Positions 16,943-24,134 of a stretch of DNA of 29,531 nt are shown here, one piece after another. Below the pieces are notes generated by a model, which saw only the letters and a list, made by a program, of their open reading frames with translations, made no database searches and was not told the DNA's origin. The translations under genes were made by a program, and so were the position numbers. The stretch comes from a virus. The DNA is taken from IMG/VR virus record IMGVR_UViG_3300025626_000095, positions 1 to 29,531 of that record. One strand, given 5' to 3'. The stretch's first letter is position 1. Every line of letters begins with the position of its first letter.

Positions 16943-18289
16943 TCAATAAGTTTTTGAATCGAAGTTGTCAGGATAGTTTGTATCTTTTTCGTTTTTGATA
17001 TAAGTTAACCAATAGTTAACTGCATTTTGATTATTAATCCACTTACTTCTATCGCCCCAATTAAAATTAGGTCTTGCATAAAATGGAACTTCATTCAGTA
17101 CATATTGGGCTCTACGAGATGATGCAGGAACTACCTCATCAATTAACCCGTCACCGGTATTATCATATCCATCAACCGTACCATCACCATCTATATCTAT
17201 ACCTCTACGAGATACATCTTTTTTTAATAAATCAAACTCAGAAACTATTTCCTTTAATGCTTCATTTGGTTCTGATGAATTTTCTCTTTCTTCTAATATT
17301 TTAGAAATTTCCTTAGATGTAAGTTCTGTATCATCTGACTCATTAGCTAAAGTTTCTTCTAAACTTTCTATTTTAGAATCCTCATCGGGTTCAATACCCC
17401 ACTCCTCTTCTTCATTATATAACTCATCACTATCATCATCTTCGGGCTCCTCACCATATAACTCTCTCTTAGTAACTATCTTTTCTTTATCATCAATTCC
17501 CCTATCTACTTTTAAAGCATTGTTAAAAGAGATTACAAGCGCTACTGCTAACGGGTCAAATACAAAGATAATGATTAGTATAAACCAATTGATAATAACA
17601 TCCATAGGTTTATCTAATAACCCACTAAGGTATTGTAGAGGGCCCAATTCCGATGATACCCCTTCATCGGATTCTACATCTAATATTCTTAATTGAATTG
17701 TTTGCAATGAATCTGCTACTACTTCTCGTTTTGATTGAACACCTTTACGATTCTCTTCTTCGACTGATATTCTTTTTTGTGATAATCTTAATTCGGTTGT
17801 GGAAATAGTATTTCTAAATCCAGTTGTAGATGCCGTATCTCTGACTTGGATGCCAGTTGATTTAGCATTAGATAGAGTTGATATGTTTTCGGATATTCTA
17901 TTTAACTCAATATCATATCGTGCAACATCATCTGCCCAAAACTTTTCTTTTTGTTGTAAGAATGCTAATTGCTTTTCCTTTACACTAAATTGATTGAATG
18001 TATCTTGGAATGCCGATGTTAGGAATCCATAGATACCTAATGATGTTATTAGAATTAAAATAAGAACTGCTCCACTTAGGTATATCCTAAATGATTTGTT
18101 TATTTTATCCCAATAATTGTATAGGTACCCAGCCGTTATAAGTTTAGCTAGTTCTAATGAACTTGCCATTATTATTACGGATACAGCTGCTCCAGCAAAT
18201 AGTTTAGATAAACCACTTACCGAAAAGAATGCAGCATTGAATGCAACAAACAATGCAGTTAACCCTAATAATAACGTTCTGAATTTCAT
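16943..18289 (-). CDS. Four-helix membrane protein with coiled coil and calcium-loop motif
   Basis: 448 residues. Three membrane spans lie near residues 5-25, 30-57 and 70-93, and a fourth near 230-258 (INWFILIIIFVFDPLAVALV). Between the third and fourth is a long coiled coil (about 100-215: KEKQLAFLQQKEKFWADDVA). After the fourth span the chain is very acidic (EEPEDDDSDELYNEEEEWG). Residues about 365-385 contain DIDGDGTVDGYDNTGDGLID, which fits a pair of calcium-binding DxDxDG loops. The C-terminus is aromatic. Overall layout resembles DUF4407-type proteins, but I am not certain. It follows a 57-aa gene behind a late-type box, so it may be a late membrane protein affecting the infected cell's envelope. 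Confidence 0.7.
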   Translation of the reverse strand: MKFRTLLLGLTALFVAFNAAFFSVSGLSKLFAGAAVSVIIMASSLELAKLITAGYLYNYWDKINKSFRIYLSGAVLILILITSLGIYGFLTSAFQDTFNQFSVKEKQLAFLQQKEKFWADDVARYDIELNRISENISTLSNAKSTGIQVRDTASTTGFRNTISTTELRLSQKRISVEEENRKGVQSKREVVADSLQTIQLRILDVESDEGVSSELGPLQYLSGLLDKPMDVIINWFILIIIFVFDPLAVALVISFNNALKVDRGIDDKEKIVTKRELYGEEPEDDDSDELYNEEEEWGIEPDEDSKIESLEETLANESDDTELTSKEISKILEERENSSEPNEALKEIVSEFDLLKKDVSRRGIDIDGDGTVDGYDNTGDGLIDEVVPASSRRAQYVLNEVPFYARPNFNWGDRSKWINNQNAVNYWLTYIKNEKDTNYPDNFDSKTY

Positions 18290-18298
18290 TTGTGGATT

Positions 18299-18472
18299 TT
18301 AACGAATTAAATTTCCAGTTAGTTCTAATAACCTTTCAATTTTTTTCGTTAACTTTATGGCGTCTGATTGGTTAGATGGTCTCTTTCCTTCTAACATTTC
18401 AGCAATTACTTTATTGGAATTTAAGATTCCTTCTAGGTATCCTTCTATCTTTTCTTTGTATTCTGGTTTCAT
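18299..18472 (-). CDS. Small helical phage protein, 57 aa
   Basis: 57 residues, beginning MKPEYKEKIEGYLEGILNSN and ending ERLLELTGNLIR with TAA. It is rich in Lys, Glu, Leu and Ile, consistent with one or two amphipathic helices. It starts 18 bases after the late-type box at 18491-18504 and ends nine bases before the four-helix membrane protein gene, so the two form a short operon. No family is recognised. Confidence 0.65.
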   Translation of the reverse strand: MKPEYKEKIEGYLEGILNSNKVIAEMLEGKRPSNQSDAIKLTKKIERLLELTGNLIR

Positions 18473-18490
18473 AATAACAGTCTTTATTAG

Positions 18491-18504
18491 TATATATAAA
18501 TATT
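18491..18504 (-). promoter_or_regulatory. Putative late promoter box
   Basis: The coding strand reads AATATTTATATATA, 18 bases before the ATG at 18472. It lies just past the terminator hairpin at 18513-18540, so it can start a fresh transcript for the 57-aa and membrane protein genes. Confidence 0.6.
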
Positions 18505-18512
18505 AAATAATC

Positions 18513-18540
18513 AAAAAAGGGAGATTTTCACAACCTCCCT
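18513..18540 (-). terminator. Rho-independent terminator after HSP20
   Basis: On the minus strand AGGGAG and CTCCCT form a 6-bp stem around an 11-base loop, followed directly by six T residues. It lies 24 bases past the HSP20 stop and just before the next promoter box. Confidence 0.75.
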
Positions 18541-18563
18541 CCATTTGATTGATACCACTAAAA

Positions 18564-18935
18564 CTAGAATCTAACCTTTATTTTTTTAGATTTTCGTTCT
18601 TCTTTTTTGTCCATAACAATTGTTAGAACACCATTTTCAATTGATGCCTCTGATGTTGTTCCATCAAAATCTTTTCCAACTTTGAATCTTAAATTTATAT
18701 TACGAACTACTGCATTTACCTTTTTGGCTTTTGCTTTAATTGTAATATTACCTTCGGTAACATCAACATCCACATCCTTTGGATTGTGTCCTACTACATT
18801 TACAATAAGTTCTTGTCTACCATCTTCTAGCATAGTGATAGAATAGTTTCCTTGATTGTATTCAATTGGGTTATCCCAATTTGATTTACCTAGTGGAGAT
18901 AAATCATTAAATAAATTTTCGATTGTATAAATCAT
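18564..18935 (-). CDS. Small heat-shock protein (HSP20/alpha-crystallin)
   Basis: 123 residues. The alpha-crystallin domain spans about 28-115, with the family's strands GRQELIVNVVGHNPKDVDVD, EGNITIKAK and the ENGVLTIVM motif near the end; the basic C-terminus KKIKVRF is usual. Such proteins hold unfolding proteins in solution, and marine T4-like phages often carry one, possibly to help virion assembly. It is a single-gene unit: a compound inverted repeat lies upstream (19000-19023) and a terminator downstream. I see no host-type promoter at the proper spacing in front. Confidence 0.9.
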   Translation of the reverse strand: MIYTIENLFNDLSPLGKSNWDNPIEYNQGNYSITMLEDGRQELIVNVVGHNPKDVDVDVTEGNITIKAKAKKVNAVVRNINLRFKVGKDFDGTTSEASIENGVLTIVMDKKEERKSKKIKVRF

Positions 18936-18999
18936 ATTTTTATTTTTAAGTTAAACATTTGATTTATATATTACCAAATTTGTACCAATTTATAATAAA

Positions 19000-19023
19000 T
19001 GACATAATGTCAGTTTTACTGAC
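19000..19023. promoter_or_regulatory. Compound inverted repeat between HSP20 and upstream gene
   Basis: Two overlapping palindromes: TGACAT-A-ATGTCA (19000-19012) and GTCAGT-TTT-ACTGAC (19009-19023). Together they give three alternating TGTCA/TGACA half-sites. They begin two bases after the stop of the 124-aa gene and lie 65-88 bases before HSP20. There is no T run, so an intrinsic terminator is less likely than an operator or an RNA hairpin. Confidence 0.5.
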
Positions 19024-19025
19024 AA

Positions 19026-19400
19026 TTAGTCTTCTATGTATTTTGATGTTAATGCCCTATATAGAACTTCTAACTCCTCTTCACTTGTACAAAATCCCAA
19101 TCCATCAAAATCTAATATTTCAACAAAATATTGATTTGGGCTTAATCCCATGTTTTTTAATTCCAATTCATCATCAGATGAATTTGTTACAAACCTAGGA
19201 GCATATCTATCAGTTCGTTCCTTTGGAATTGCAATTGTCCAAAAGTATGCTTTGTCTAACTCATCACCCTCTTCAACATCTTCTCTATTTTCCATAAAAT
19301 CACCAGTACCTTTGTAATCATTCGAGATATGTTTTGACCAACCTTGTCTTTTAAAAGTTTCATCAGTTAATGGCGTAACTTGTAATTTTACTTTTCTCAT
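19026..19400 (-). CDS. Conserved hypothetical phage protein, 124 aa
   Basis: 124 residues, acidic, no recognised family. The N-terminus MRKVKLQVTPLTDETFKRQG and a YFWTIAIPKERTDRYAPRFV stretch suggest beta-rich folding; the end is helical (SEEELEVLYRALTSKYIED). Its ATG overlaps the stop of the lipoprotein gene (ATGA). It is the last gene of the operon from the promoter at 20499-20530. Confidence 0.65.
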   Translation of the reverse strand: MRKVKLQVTPLTDETFKRQGWSKHISNDYKGTGDFMENREDVEEGDELDKAYFWTIAIPKERTDRYAPRFVTNSSDDELELKNMGLSPNQYFVEILDFDGLGFCTSEEELEVLYRALTSKYIED

Positions 19401-19972
19401 TGTAATACAATTCTGATGGTTTCTTGTATGTCTTCAAATCTTGCTTTTACAATAAGTGTATCACCTACCATTTCATCTATTGGTGCTATAACTGTATTTA
19501 TTTCTCCACCATCACCACTATATGAAAACTCATTAATGGTTGGTACAATACTTCCAGCAAATCCAGTTACATAAGTTGTATCTACATCAACCCAATCACC
19601 CAATACATTTATAGTTCTTCTAATGAAGACATACGCAGTATCATTTAAAGTCCATTGATGTGATGATTCCCATTCAACTAATTGTGGATATGGTTCTTCG
19701 CCGTTATTTAAAAGTTTACCACTTATTCTGTGAATAGTCTGAATAGAGTTTTGTGTAGAGTTTAGTTCTAATTTATATAACCCATCATCGGTTGTATCTA
19801 ATCTACTATCTAGTTCGAGTGTATAGTTATCTGGTAATTCATCCATGATAGTATCCTCACAACTTGTTAGTAGTGTAAGTAATATCAATACTGATATGAA
19901 TAGCAAAATAAACTTTAACAATTTAGTTGTTATTTTTTCAGTTTGTTGTTTCCTATACTCTTTATCGTTCAT
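19397..19972 (-). CDS. Predicted lipoprotein
   Basis: 191 residues. A basic N-region is followed by a hydrophobic core (LLKFILLFISVLILLTLL) and a lipobox LLTSC with Cys at 38, so the mature protein should be lipid-anchored in the envelope. The acidic CED after the lipid Cys is noted because Bacteroidetes surface lipoproteins often carry acidic residues there. The mature part is beta-patterned and has no recognised family. It is coupled on both sides (TAATG with the nucleotidase, ATGA with the 124-aa gene). A phage lipoprotein could alter the cell surface or block superinfection, but nothing in the sequence settles this. Confidence 0.75.
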   Translation of the reverse strand: MNDKEYRKQQTEKITTKLLKFILLFISVLILLTLLTSCEDTIMDELPDNYTLELDSRLDTTDDGLYKLELNSTQNSIQTIHRISGKLLNNGEEPYPQLVEWESSHQWTLNDTAYVFIRRTINVLGDWVDVDTTYVTGFAGSIVPTINEFSYSGDGGEINTVIAPIDEMVGDTLIVKARFEDIQETIRIVLQ

Positions 19973-20490
19973 TATAATAATTTAGTTAATATACTATCCC
20001 ATGTTGGATACTCATTTGGTTTGTTGTTATTTTCCCAATCCAATCCGAATCTTAATAACTCACCCTTAAACTCACCAGCACCATTCTTAATTCTATCATC
20101 AATAAGGTAATCACCCATTAATAAATCTTTTCTGTGAGTGATAAACATTTTCTTGTGAAATAAATCTCCAAAGTAATCTTCAATCCAAAATCTTTTATCT
20201 GCATTACTCTGAGGGTTACCCCATGGAGCAGAAGTAGCAATCATTAATTCATACTTACCACTTTCGTGTAATTTCTTTACAGCCTCAATAGCACCTTTCA
20301 TTGGTGGTGCAATTCTGAATAATCCTTGAATATGGTCAGGAAATGTTTTATATCTTTCTTTTAAATGTGGATGATTAGTAAACCAATCTTCTATTGCCTT
20401 ACCGAAATCAACCAAAACCCCATCCATATCAATGTAAACTATTTTTTTCTTCAATACTTTTTTGTTTTTTATGTTATTATTATCACTCAT
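19972..20490 (-). CDS. 5'(3')-deoxyribonucleotidase-like HAD phosphatase
   Basis: 172 residues. HAD motif I is VYIDMDGVLVDFG, motif II is MIATSAPWGNP, the motif III lysine falls in THRKDLL and motif IV is DYLIDDR. The order and the short cap between motifs fit the NT5C family, which dephosphorylates deoxynucleoside monophosphates. It probably adjusts the nucleotide pool, in keeping with the dCMP deaminase and DUF1599 genes nearby. It begins a three-gene operon behind the promoter at 20499-20530. Confidence 0.87.
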   Translation of the reverse strand: MSDNNNIKNKKVLKKKIVYIDMDGVLVDFGKAIEDWFTNHPHLKERYKTFPDHIQGLFRIAPPMKGAIEAVKKLHESGKYELMIATSAPWGNPQSNADKRFWIEDYFGDLFHKKMFITHRKDLLMGDYLIDDRIKNGAGEFKGELLRFGLDWENNNKPNEYPTWDSILTKLL

Positions 20491-20498
20491 TTACTATG

Positions 20499-20530
20499 TA
20501 AATATACAAAATTTATTTGACATTACCAAA
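20499..20530 (-). promoter_or_regulatory. Host-type (Bacteroidetes) promoter
   Basis: TTTG (20530-20527), 20 bases, then TATATTTA (20506-20499) on the coding strand: consensus except for the last base. It stands just before the ATG at 20490, so the transcript leader must be very short. Confidence 0.65.
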
Positions 20531-20541
20531 TTTTTCATCAA

Positions 20542-20853
20542 TTATTTTAAGTATTCTGGTCCATAATAAGACCAATTATCAGTACCATCAAAGATGTTAC
20601 CTCTACTATGTTTAGCAGGTGTTCTCCAACTAGCAGGTTTCAGTAGGTCTCCTTTTTTAATTGGTGATTGTTTTAATTCACCATCTATCATAGATACGAA
20701 TGCCCAAACAGTATCACCATCCATAATTTTAAGGTATTTACTACCTTTACTGATTTCTAATGATTCGTATGGTTTGTATGAGAAATTATTATTCCAATAT
20801 GTTTCTCTTTCGTTGTTTACTTTTTCAAGCCAAAATTCAAATTTAGTTTTCAT
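20542..20853 (-). CDS. Conserved hypothetical phage protein, 103 aa
   Basis: 103 residues rich in aromatic residues: MKTKFEFWLEKVNNERETYW, then a SKYLKIMDGDTVWAFVSMID strand pair and GDLLKPASWRTPAKHSRGNI. The spacing of Trp and Gly suggests a small beta domain. It is alone behind the promoter at 20911-20942, with about 50 bases of leader that includes a GGGGGTGATTCTCCC stretch able to fold back on itself. The function is unknown. Confidence 0.65.
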   Translation of the reverse strand: MKTKFEFWLEKVNNERETYWNNNFSYKPYESLEISKGSKYLKIMDGDTVWAFVSMIDGELKQSPIKKGDLLKPASWRTPAKHSRGNIFDGTDNWSYYGPEYLK

Positions 20854-20910
20854 GTTTTAGTGTTTTAAGGTTTAACGTTTTGGGAGAATCACCCCCACTC
20901 AATTACAAGA

Positions 20911-20942
20911 CTAATATACAAAAAAAAGTTGAGACTACCAAA
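20911..20942 (-). promoter_or_regulatory. Host-type (Bacteroidetes) promoter
   Basis: TTTG (20942-20939), 20 bases, then TATATTAG (20918-20911) on the coding strand. It lies inside the inverted repeat at 20921-20961: the TTTG element is in the loop and the spacer includes one arm. Confidence 0.7.
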
Positions 20943-20961
20943 TGTTTTCCCAACTTTTTTT
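20921..20961 (-). terminator. Terminator hairpin after PhoH, overlapping a promoter
   Basis: An 11-bp perfect inverted repeat (AAAAAAAGTTG/CAACTTTTTTT) surrounds a 19-base loop, beginning 18 bases after the PhoH stop. On the minus strand the second arm ends in a run of T, as in an intrinsic terminator, though the stem is mostly A-T. Confidence 0.6.
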
Positions 20962-20979
20962 AATAAATTTTAATAAATT

Positions 20980-21642
20980 TTATTGATACGCACTCAATAA
21001 TCTAAGTACATCATCCAATGCTGCATGTCTATGGTTATCCAATAGGTTAACTGAATATACGTGATTAGAAGGCTTTACTTTAGGAACTTCATGTATTGCT
21101 GAATCATTTGGAAACTTTAAATCTATTTGTTGAGGGTCTCCAGTTAAAATCATCGTTGACCCTTTACCCAATCTACCCAATACCATACCAAGTTGTTGCT
21201 TGGTTAAGTTTTGATACTCATCAACTATTACTATTGAGTTTTCAAATGTCCTTCCTCTAAAGTGAGTCAATGACACTAATTCAATATGCTCATCCTTCTC
21301 CATCTTTTCTAAAATGGCAGGTTTGTTATAAACTTTTCTCATATTGGAACGAATTGGCACTAACCAAGGCTCCATCTTTTCATCTAATGAACCAGGTAAA
21401 AATCCATTATCTTCATTTGATATGGTTGGTCTTGTTATAACTATCTTATTGCACTGTCTTGTAAAAAACATATCTAATGCAATTTGTACTGCTAATAAAG
21501 TTTTACCAGAACCTGCTTTTCCTTGAATAAAATTGTAAGGGTGATACATTATTGCGGTTTTTGCTAACTTTTGTTCATCCGATAAAGATAAGTTAAATTT
21601 AATCTTACCTTTAGGTGGAACTTTTGTGATGTTCTCTGCCAT
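20980..21642 (-). CDS. phoH: PhoH-like ATPase
   Basis: 220 residues. Walker A is GKAGSGKT (41-48), Walker B is SIVIVDEYQNL (about 136-146), and the following motif TGDPQQIDL (167-175) is typical of PhoH proteins; RPTISNEDNGFLPGSLDEKM is also diagnostic. The family are P-loop ATPases related to superfamily-1 helicases, very common in marine phages; the exact role in infection is unsettled. Four bases separate it from the upstream 119-aa gene, and a terminator hairpin follows. Confidence 0.93.
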   Translation of the reverse strand: MAENITKVPPKGKIKFNLSLSDEQKLAKTAIMYHPYNFIQGKAGSGKTLLAVQIALDMFFTRQCNKIVITRPTISNEDNGFLPGSLDEKMEPWLVPIRSNMRKVYNKPAILEKMEKDEHIELVSLTHFRGRTFENSIVIVDEYQNLTKQQLGMVLGRLGKGSTMILTGDPQQIDLKFPNDSAIHEVPKVKPSNHVYSVNLLDNHRHAALDDVLRLLSAYQ

Positions 21643-21645
21643 TTT

Positions 21646-22005
21646 CTAATTAATAATTGTTATCTTATGCGATTTTTTAGTTGGATTTTTTCGTTTGGGT
21701 TTGATTGTTTTTTCATACTTTACAATCTCAGCACAAATTTCGTATTTTTCCATTCGTTCACACAAATTTAGTAATCTATGTAAAGCCAACATATAATCCG
21801 TCTTCTCTACAACTGATACAATATCAATGTTAGAAAATTCAACAAGTATAATAGAAGGTAAGCTTCTACTATGTGCGTCAATTAAAAGGAATAAGGATTG
21901 GGTAAGAAACTCATCTCCGTAGTTATACAAATACTCATTCAATGTGGTATTATTGAGAGAGAAATATTTTCTCCAGTCAACATTTGCTAATGGTTTATTC
22001 TTCAT
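21646..22005 (-). CDS. Hypothetical protein upstream of phoH
   Basis: 119 residues, no recognised family. The first 95 residues appear mainly helical (DEFLTQSLFLLIDAHSRSL, ALHRLLNLCERMEKYEICAE); the last 20 are strongly basic (KPKRKNPTKKSHK), which could bind nucleic acid. It shares a transcript with phoH. Confidence 0.6.
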   Translation of the reverse strand: MKNKPLANVDWRKYFSLNNTTLNEYLYNYGDEFLTQSLFLLIDAHSRSLPSIILVEFSNIDIVSVVEKTDYMLALHRLLNLCERMEKYEICAEIVKYEKTIKPKRKNPTKKSHKITIIN

Positions 22006-22031
22006 AACCTGTAAATGTTAGATTGTTACAA

Positions 22032-22066
22032 TTATAAATATAAAATTTGAAAAGTTTTTTGGTAAA
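22032..22066 (-). promoter_or_regulatory. Promoter candidate of uncertain class
   Basis: The coding strand contains TATATTTATAA about 26 bases before the ATG at 22005, close to the late box. It can also be read as a weak host-type promoter: TTTA (22066-22063), 20 bases, TATATTTA (22042-22035). The gene content (phoH operon) favours the second reading. Confidence 0.4.
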
Positions 22067-22083
22067 AGTTAGAATATTTAGTA

Positions 22084-23232
22084 TTATAGCTTGGGTTTTG
22101 GTCTCTTACCAGAGTTTCCAATTGCACCCTTGTCTTCTATCCAACTTTCAAATTCACCATCCCACTCCCAGTATTTACCATCTTTGAATACGGTTTCATT
22201 TGCCGTAGTACCCTTTCTTCCAATTGGTGGATAAAGAGATATCGGTGATGATACGGGTTCATTGTTTTCGTTGGTACTCGTATTAGTTTGTTCGGATGGA
22301 GAATCTTCTGGAATATCTTCTTCTTTTGAATATCCATCAAAATCACCCAACTCATTAGTTGGTATTAATCTATCATCATAGTTTGAAGATGGTTTGGATA
22401 CAACCCAGCTTAAATATTTAAGTAGCTCTTCAATCTCATAAGTAGGTATTGCTTCTAATGAACCATCGGCACCAACTTTATAATTTGAATTAACAAATAA
22501 ATTTTTTCTAACTTCAACTTGGCCTTTTATTTCGTTTCTATTTAAGTTGATACTTAATTCTTTTTTACGTAATGCCTCAACTTTTTCTTTTAATGGTTTT
22601 ATGTCAACAACTACAATATTCTTTTTTTCAATAATATCATTTACTCCAAATGGTCTACCTTTTGTATATTCGGCCTCTAATACTTTGAGGAATTTTTTAG
22701 TTGCCCATAACTGAGGTATTCCATCAAGACCATCTTTTAGGGAAACCACGAAATCAAAATTTATATCTGGATTATCTGTTGTTTTTATTTTAGATAAATC
22801 ATATTTAACAACGTTTACTTTTACTTGTGGATACTTAGCTTTAGTTGGGTCGTTTGTTAGTCCAATTGAAATGGGTGTTTCTGGTTCTTTCGAATCTACA
22901 TATAATGGTATACTACTATTAACATCAAAATCACCAATAACTTGATAGTCAATTTCCTCAGAAATTGGATTAAAATTTTCTCTAATACTTCGAAATCTTC
23001 TCTTTCTATTTTTTCGTTTAGAACCTATGAGTTTCTGTATAATACTACTTTTACTTGATTTCTGCGAGGTTTGTGGAGATGCTGCTGCAGATGTTGGTGG
23101 TGGGGTTGGGATTGGTGATGGGGGATTATTCGTGCTAGTATTACTGGTGTTACTATTGGTATTACCACTATTACCACTATTACTTGGACCTGTTTGAATT
23201 TGATTTGAATTCGGACTTCGTCTTTCTGCCAT
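22084..23232 (-). CDS. Probable virion protein with disordered N-terminus
   Basis: 382 residues. Residues 1-75 are almost wholly Ser, Asn, Thr, Pro, Gln and Gly (disordered), ending in a basic block SKRKNRKRRFRSI. Residues about 90-290 are a globular domain of alternating strands and helices (KYPQVKVNVVKYDLSKIKTT, GIPQLWATKKFLKVLEAEYT). A second linker follows, and the C-terminus has a small aromatic unit, VFKDGKYWEWDGEFESWIED. The linkers and basic patch recall tail-region proteins such as those at 2821-5495. It is preceded by a late box identical over 18 bases to the one before the baseplate operon, which supports a structural role. No family is recognised. Confidence 0.65.
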   Translation of the reverse strand: MAERRSPNSNQIQTGPSNSGNSGNTNSNTSNTSTNNPPSPIPTPPPTSAAASPQTSQKSSKSSIIQKLIGSKRKNRKRRFRSIRENFNPISEEIDYQVIGDFDVNSSIPLYVDSKEPETPISIGLTNDPTKAKYPQVKVNVVKYDLSKIKTTDNPDINFDFVVSLKDGLDGIPQLWATKKFLKVLEAEYTKGRPFGVNDIIEKKNIVVVDIKPLKEKVEALRKKELSINLNRNEIKGQVEVRKNLFVNSNYKVGADGSLEAIPTYEIEELLKYLSWVVSKPSSNYDDRLIPTNELGDFDGYSKEEDIPEDSPSEQTNTSTNENNEPVSSPISLYPPIGRKGTTANETVFKDGKYWEWDGEFESWIEDKGAIGNSGKRPKPKL

Positions 23233-23240
23233 TGTTATTC

Positions 23241-23273
23241 CCTTTCTATATAAATATTAAGTTTTAAGAAAGG
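23241..23273 (-). promoter_or_regulatory. Putative late promoter box within an inverted repeat
   Basis: AATATTTATATAG (23258-23246 on the coding strand), followed by AAAGGG seven bases before the ATG at 23232, a good ribosome-binding spacing. The box is flanked by a 7-bp inverted repeat (CCTTTCT 23241-23247, AGAAAGG 23267-23273), which may form a hairpin after the dCMP deaminase stop. Confidence 0.6.
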
Positions 23274-23732
23274 TTACACACTCAAGAAATCATCATCATA
23301 AAATTTAACCTCTACACCCGCCTCATCAAACATTGTCCAACTTCTTTCAGCTGATTCTGCCCACTTAGGTCCGTTGGCACCACCACCTCTTTCACAGAAT
23401 ATTCTAACGATACCAGCATTGATAATTCCTCTAGCACAATCGGAACAAGGAACTCCACAACTTAAATACATAGTACACCCTTTGGTAGATACACCTATTC
23501 TTGCTGCATTATAGATAGCGTTACGTTCACCATGTTCAAACCAAAAGTATTTCTCTGGTCTTTCTTGTCTGTCTTTTCTGAAATCATCTATTCCCCTTGG
23601 AAAGGAATTATAGCCAGTAGATACTATTTCTTTATCTTTACCAACTATGATAGCACCTATTTGAGTTCTATCATCTTTGGATTTTAGTTTAACTTGATGC
23701 GCTAAGTTTCTAAAGTATTCTACCCACTTCAT
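23274..23732 (-). CDS. dCMP deaminase-like zinc enzyme
   Basis: 152 residues. The zinc and catalytic motifs are H67-G-E69 (FEHGERNAIYNAARIG) and P-C96-S-D-C99 (GVPCSDCARGII), which define the cytidine/dCMP deaminase family; HGE replaces the commoner HAE. The N-terminus (AHQVKLKSKDDRTQIGAIIV) and SFPRGIDD match dCMP deaminases, which make dUMP for thymidylate synthesis. It overlaps the DUF1599-like gene by one base. Confidence 0.9.
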   Translation of the reverse strand: MKWVEYFRNLAHQVKLKSKDDRTQIGAIIVGKDKEIVSTGYNSFPRGIDDFRKDRQERPEKYFWFEHGERNAIYNAARIGVSTKGCTMYLSCGVPCSDCARGIINAGIVRIFCERGGGANGPKWAESAERSWTMFDEAGVEVKFYDDDFLSV

Positions 23733-24079
23733 TACTTAGCCCATTTACCCCTTTGAACCAATTGTGAGATTATACCATATACTGATAAATCTTCATAAGT
23801 ATCTTGAATTGCCTCTCCAACTTCATCAGGTTGTCCTAATACTACTAATTGTTTGATTCGTTGAATTTTGTCATTCTTTCTGAAGAATAATCCTGTAAGG
23901 GCTAACTTAACATCTTCCTCAGTCTGAAGTGATGTACCTACTGAAATATTACCTGGGCCGTAGTTTCTTTGTTTTTTACAAAAAGTAACGTACATCTCAT
24001 CTAATATATTTTTGAACTCTTCACAAGTTTCTGGATATGTTCTTTCACAAAATTCTTGTGCTGTTTCTTGTTTTGACAT
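23732..24079 (-). CDS. DUF1599-like nucleotide-modification-associated protein
   Basis: 115 residues. Typical features are CKKQRNYGPGNIS (family: KK..DYG...), RKNDKIQRIKQLV and the C-terminal DTYEDLSVYGIISQLVQRGKW (family: D...DL..Y........G.W), as in the DUF1599/nucleotide-modification-associated domain, thought to bind or process nucleotides. It heads the operon with dCMP deaminase behind the promoter at 24103-24134. Confidence 0.8.
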   Translation of the reverse strand: MSKQETAQEFCERTYPETCEEFKNILDEMYVTFCKKQRNYGPGNISVGTSLQTEEDVKLALTGLFFRKNDKIQRIKQLVVLGQPDEVGEAIQDTYEDLSVYGIISQLVQRGKWAK

Positions 24080-24102
24080 ATTTTATATTTTATGTTTATA
24101 AA

Positions 24103-24134
24103 CAAAGATACGAAATATATTTTTAATATCCAAA
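24103..24134 (-). promoter_or_regulatory. Host-type (Bacteroidetes) promoter
   Basis: TTTG (24134-24131), 20 bases, TATCTTTG (24110-24103) on the coding strand, a full match to TTTG-N20-TAnnTTTG. It starts the DUF1599/dCMP deaminase operon 23 bases before the ATG at 24079. Confidence 0.8.
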
